From: Acidimicrobiales bacterium
GTDB lineage: Bacteria; Actinomycetota; Acidimicrobiia; Acidimicrobiales; MedAcidi-G1
Length of the DNA: 64,000 nucleotides
NCBI GenBank assembly: GCA_030747595.1
Contig: JASLKK010000009.1
Coordinates: 1 to 64,000, forward strand
Direction of reading: 5' to 3'
Shown here in pieces: positions 62,595 through 64,000 of this stretch. Every line of letters starts with the position of its first letter. The first letter of the stretch is position 1. The translations under genes and the position numbers were made by a program. The notes beneath the pieces were generated by a model. The model was not told the DNA's origin and searched no databases. It saw only the letters and a list, made by a program, of their open reading frames with translations.

Positions 62595-62657
62595 CGTCGG
62601 CGAACCCTAGGGGACGTCGCTGATCAACTTCTTGCCGGTCTCGGACCGGAAATCCGG

Positions 62658-63239
62658 TCAGTGGCCGTGCAGCTCCCAACCGTGGGGGACCGATAGCCCG
62701 AACTCGGTGCAGGCGTCGGCCACAGCGGTAAACAGGAACTTCCCGAACGACCGCTCGCAGCTGATCAGAAACGATGTCTGGCCACCCTGGTCGTCGCGCA
62801 CCCAGTCGCAGCCCACGGCGCCCAAAGAACCGCTGAACACAGCGCCGTTGGGCGTGAGCTCGTCGGACAGGTCGAGGTTGCAGATCTTGGACAACGACGC
62901 CGTGGCATTCACCCCACTGATCCTCAACATCGCCCGACCGTGGGTGATGTCGATGACCGTGACGAAGCCTTCGGTCGGTACCGATGCCGCGATTGCACCG
63001 GCTCGGCCCGGGTTCCCGTAGATAGTCCACTCGTCGGGTCGGGTGCCGCAGACCAGGTCGCCGTCGGCGTTCCGGTTACTGCTCCCGTAGGAGACGCCCA
63101 AGGTCGCCGCGGCAGCCGTGGTGGTGCCGGCTCGAACCTGAACCTTGGTGGTGGCGTAGGCGTCGGCCAGGGTCACACCTCCGTCAGGGGAGGTGAGCGG
63201 ACCGACGTCCACTGGACTATGCATCGTGGTCTCAGACAC
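62658..63239 (-). CDS. soxG: Sarcosine oxidase gamma subunit
   Basis: 193 residues from GTG 63239, overlapping the soxA stop by eight bases. The GcvT-like SoxG pattern is clear: GRAMLRISGVNATASLSKIC, LDLSDELTPNGAVFSGSLG, VGCDWVRDDQGGQTSFLISC, ERSFGKFLFTAVADACTEFG. In heterotetrameric sarcosine oxidase (SoxBDAG) this subunit packs against SoxA; the complex converts sarcosine and tetrahydrofolate to glycine, methylene-THF and hydrogen peroxide. A GACCGG/CCGGTC hairpin covers its stop codon. Confidence 0.87.
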   Translation of the reverse strand: MSETTMHSPVDVGPLTSPDGGVTLADAYATTKVQVRAGTTTAAAATLGVSYGSSNRNADGDLVCGTRPDEWTIYGNPGRAGAIAASVPTEGFVTVIDITHGRAMLRISGVNATASLSKICNLDLSDELTPNGAVFSGSLGAVGCDWVRDDQGGQTSFLISCERSFGKFLFTAVADACTEFGLSVPHGWELHGH

Positions 63240-64000
63240 GCTGGCGTGCTCCTTCGTGATCGAAGTGGGCGTGGTGCTCCTGCACCAACGCTTTGATGCG
63301 CCGACCGTCGGCCAGCAGCACCGTGATCTCGGTTCCGGTGGCCGACATCGACGGATCGACCTGCCCGAGGCAGATCGATCGACCCAGCGTCGGCGACATC
63401 CGGCTCGAGGTGATCCGACCAAGGATCGTGTTCTCGTTGCCGTCCACGATCTGGGCAGCCTCCTCTGGAACGATCGAGCCGTCCACAGTCTGGATGCCCA
63501 CCAGGATTGGGAGGTCATCTCGCTCGTAAGCGTGCTTCAACTCGGGCAACCCCAGCGTGTCGGGCTTGTCGAGCTTCACCAGACCACCGAGGCCTGCCGT
63601 CGGGGCCTTGGATAGCCCGTCGGTGTCCTGGCCCACGATGTAGTGGCCTTTCTCCAGGCGAAGAATCCGTTGGGCCTCGACGCCGAATGGGGCGCAACCC
63701 AAGTCGGCTCCGGTCTCCAGCAGGGTCTCCCATACGTGGAGGGCGTGCCCTGAGGGCACGTGAACCTCATATGACAGTTCCCCGGTGAAGCCAATCCGCC
63801 AGATGATGCAGTCCGACACGTCGGCCACCGTGCCCTGCCGCACACTGAAGTACGGAAATGCATCGGCGCTCAGGTCGACCCCCTTGGTCAGGCGTTCAAG
63901 CAGTGTCCTGCTGTTCGGGCCTGCCACGTTGATGCTGGTCAATCCGCCGGTGACGGCGGTGACGTGCACGTCCCACTCCGGATGGGCGGTCTGCAGCCAG
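63232..64000 (-). CDS. soxA: Sarcosine oxidase alpha subunit, C-terminal part (runs off right edge)
   Basis: The frame is open from the right edge to TGA 63234-63232. It begins within WLQTAHPEWDVHVTAVTGGL, the usual junction to the aminomethyltransferase (GcvT-like) domain of SoxA, and continues with INVAGPNSRTLLERLTKGVD, WRIGFTGELSYEVHVPSGHA, APFGVEAQRILRLEKGHYIV and GRSICLGQVDP. This domain binds tetrahydrofolate. The N-terminal FAD/NAD domain and the soxB and soxD genes are expected just beyond the edge. Confidence 0.88.
   Translation of the reverse strand, partial: WLQTAHPEWDVHVTAVTGGLTSINVAGPNSRTLLERLTKGVDLSADAFPYFSVRQGTVADVSDCIIWRIGFTGELSYEVHVPSGHALHVWETLLETGADLGCAPFGVEAQRILRLEKGHYIVGQDTDGLSKAPTAGLGGLVKLDKPDTLGLPELKHAYERDDLPILVGIQTVDGSIVPEEAAQIVDGNENTILGRITSSRMSPTLGRSICLGQVDPSMSATGTEITVLLADGRRIKALVQEHHAHFDHEGARQRV

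Noticed and set aside
1-64000. CRISPR array, tRNA, rRNA, transposase or prophage
   Set aside because: No repeat-spacer pattern, cloverleaf or mobile-element gene was seen on either strand by reading; a tRNA or covariance-model scan was not possible here.

Overview
This 64 kb window is high-GC bacterial DNA with tightly packed genes, many GTG (and one likely TTG) starts and frequent 1-14 nt gene overlaps. The gene content fits a marine actinobacterium, most likely of the class Acidimicrobiia. It includes an F420-type (DDN family) oxidoreductase, many Fe(II)/2-oxoglutarate oxygenases, formylglycine sulfatases, a DddP-type DMSP lyase and sarcosine oxidase genes. This placement is inferred from content; no rRNA or ribosomal gene is present to confirm it. 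I saw no tRNA, rRNA, CRISPR array, transposase, integrase or phage gene, and no gene-free stretch longer than 300 bases.

Left part (1-19.4 kb). The left edge cuts a GrdB-like gene whose frame continues through an in-frame UGA into a UxxC motif, with a hairpin just after the UGA; I read it as a selenoprotein. A divergent small DUF3303-like gene follows. Next is a minus-strand run of dddP (DMSP lyase), an amidase and a PhzF-like protein, with a 30-bp tandem duplication at the dddP/amidase junction. After it come an amidohydrolase, a DUF4326 protein, a remodelled alkylsulfatase-like MBL protein, a sulfatase, an EamA exporter, a PAP2 phosphatase, an SGNH hydrolase with a TTTPA linker, a DUF1989 protein, a TRAM-type RNA methyltransferase, a PhyH dioxygenase, a MOSC protein, a nitrilase and a flavin monooxygenase.

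Centre (19.4-30.5 kb). Ten plus-strand genes are packed almost without gaps. A TetR regulator with an 18-bp near-palindromic operator is followed by cysD, cysNC and a second stand-alone cysC, which make APS and PAPS. Then come a dimethylglycine/trimethylamine-dehydrogenase-like flavoenzyme, two PhyH-like oxygenases, a EutA/maleate-isomerase-like protein, an M24 hydrolase similar to ectoine hydrolase, and an IPNS-like oxygenase. No PAPS reductase, sulfite reductase or sulfotransferase is in view, so the role of PAPS here is open.

Middle right (30.5-45.4 kb). This holds a haloalkane-dehalogenase-like hydrolase, a second and canonical PhzF, a flavin/PNPOx-fold protein, glpK, a sterol-desaturase-like membrane oxygenase, a large arylsulfatase, an M20 peptidase and a thioesterase. 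The thioesterase converges on a minus-strand enoyl-CoA hydratase/SDR/alcohol dehydrogenase/hydrolase/sulfatase cluster. The two convergent genes at 40.2 kb share a perfect 12-bp hairpin whose arms encode both C-termini.

Right part (45.4-64 kb). This contains an F420-type protein, two TauD oxygenases, an SMP-30 lactonase, MFS carriers, a YciI protein, an old-yellow-enzyme, a MarR-led operon with an unknown propeller-like protein, an HSL-type esterase, glpD, two orphan proteins, a betainyl-CoA-thioesterase-like hot-dog protein and an amidase. At the right edge are soxG and the 3' part of soxA.

Taken together the window encodes scavenging of small organic compounds typical of marine dissolved matter: DMSP, sulfate esters, methylated amines, glycerol, acyl-CoAs, amides and nitriles. 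Scattered regulators (TetR, MarR) and numerous oxygenases of unknown substrate accompany these genes.
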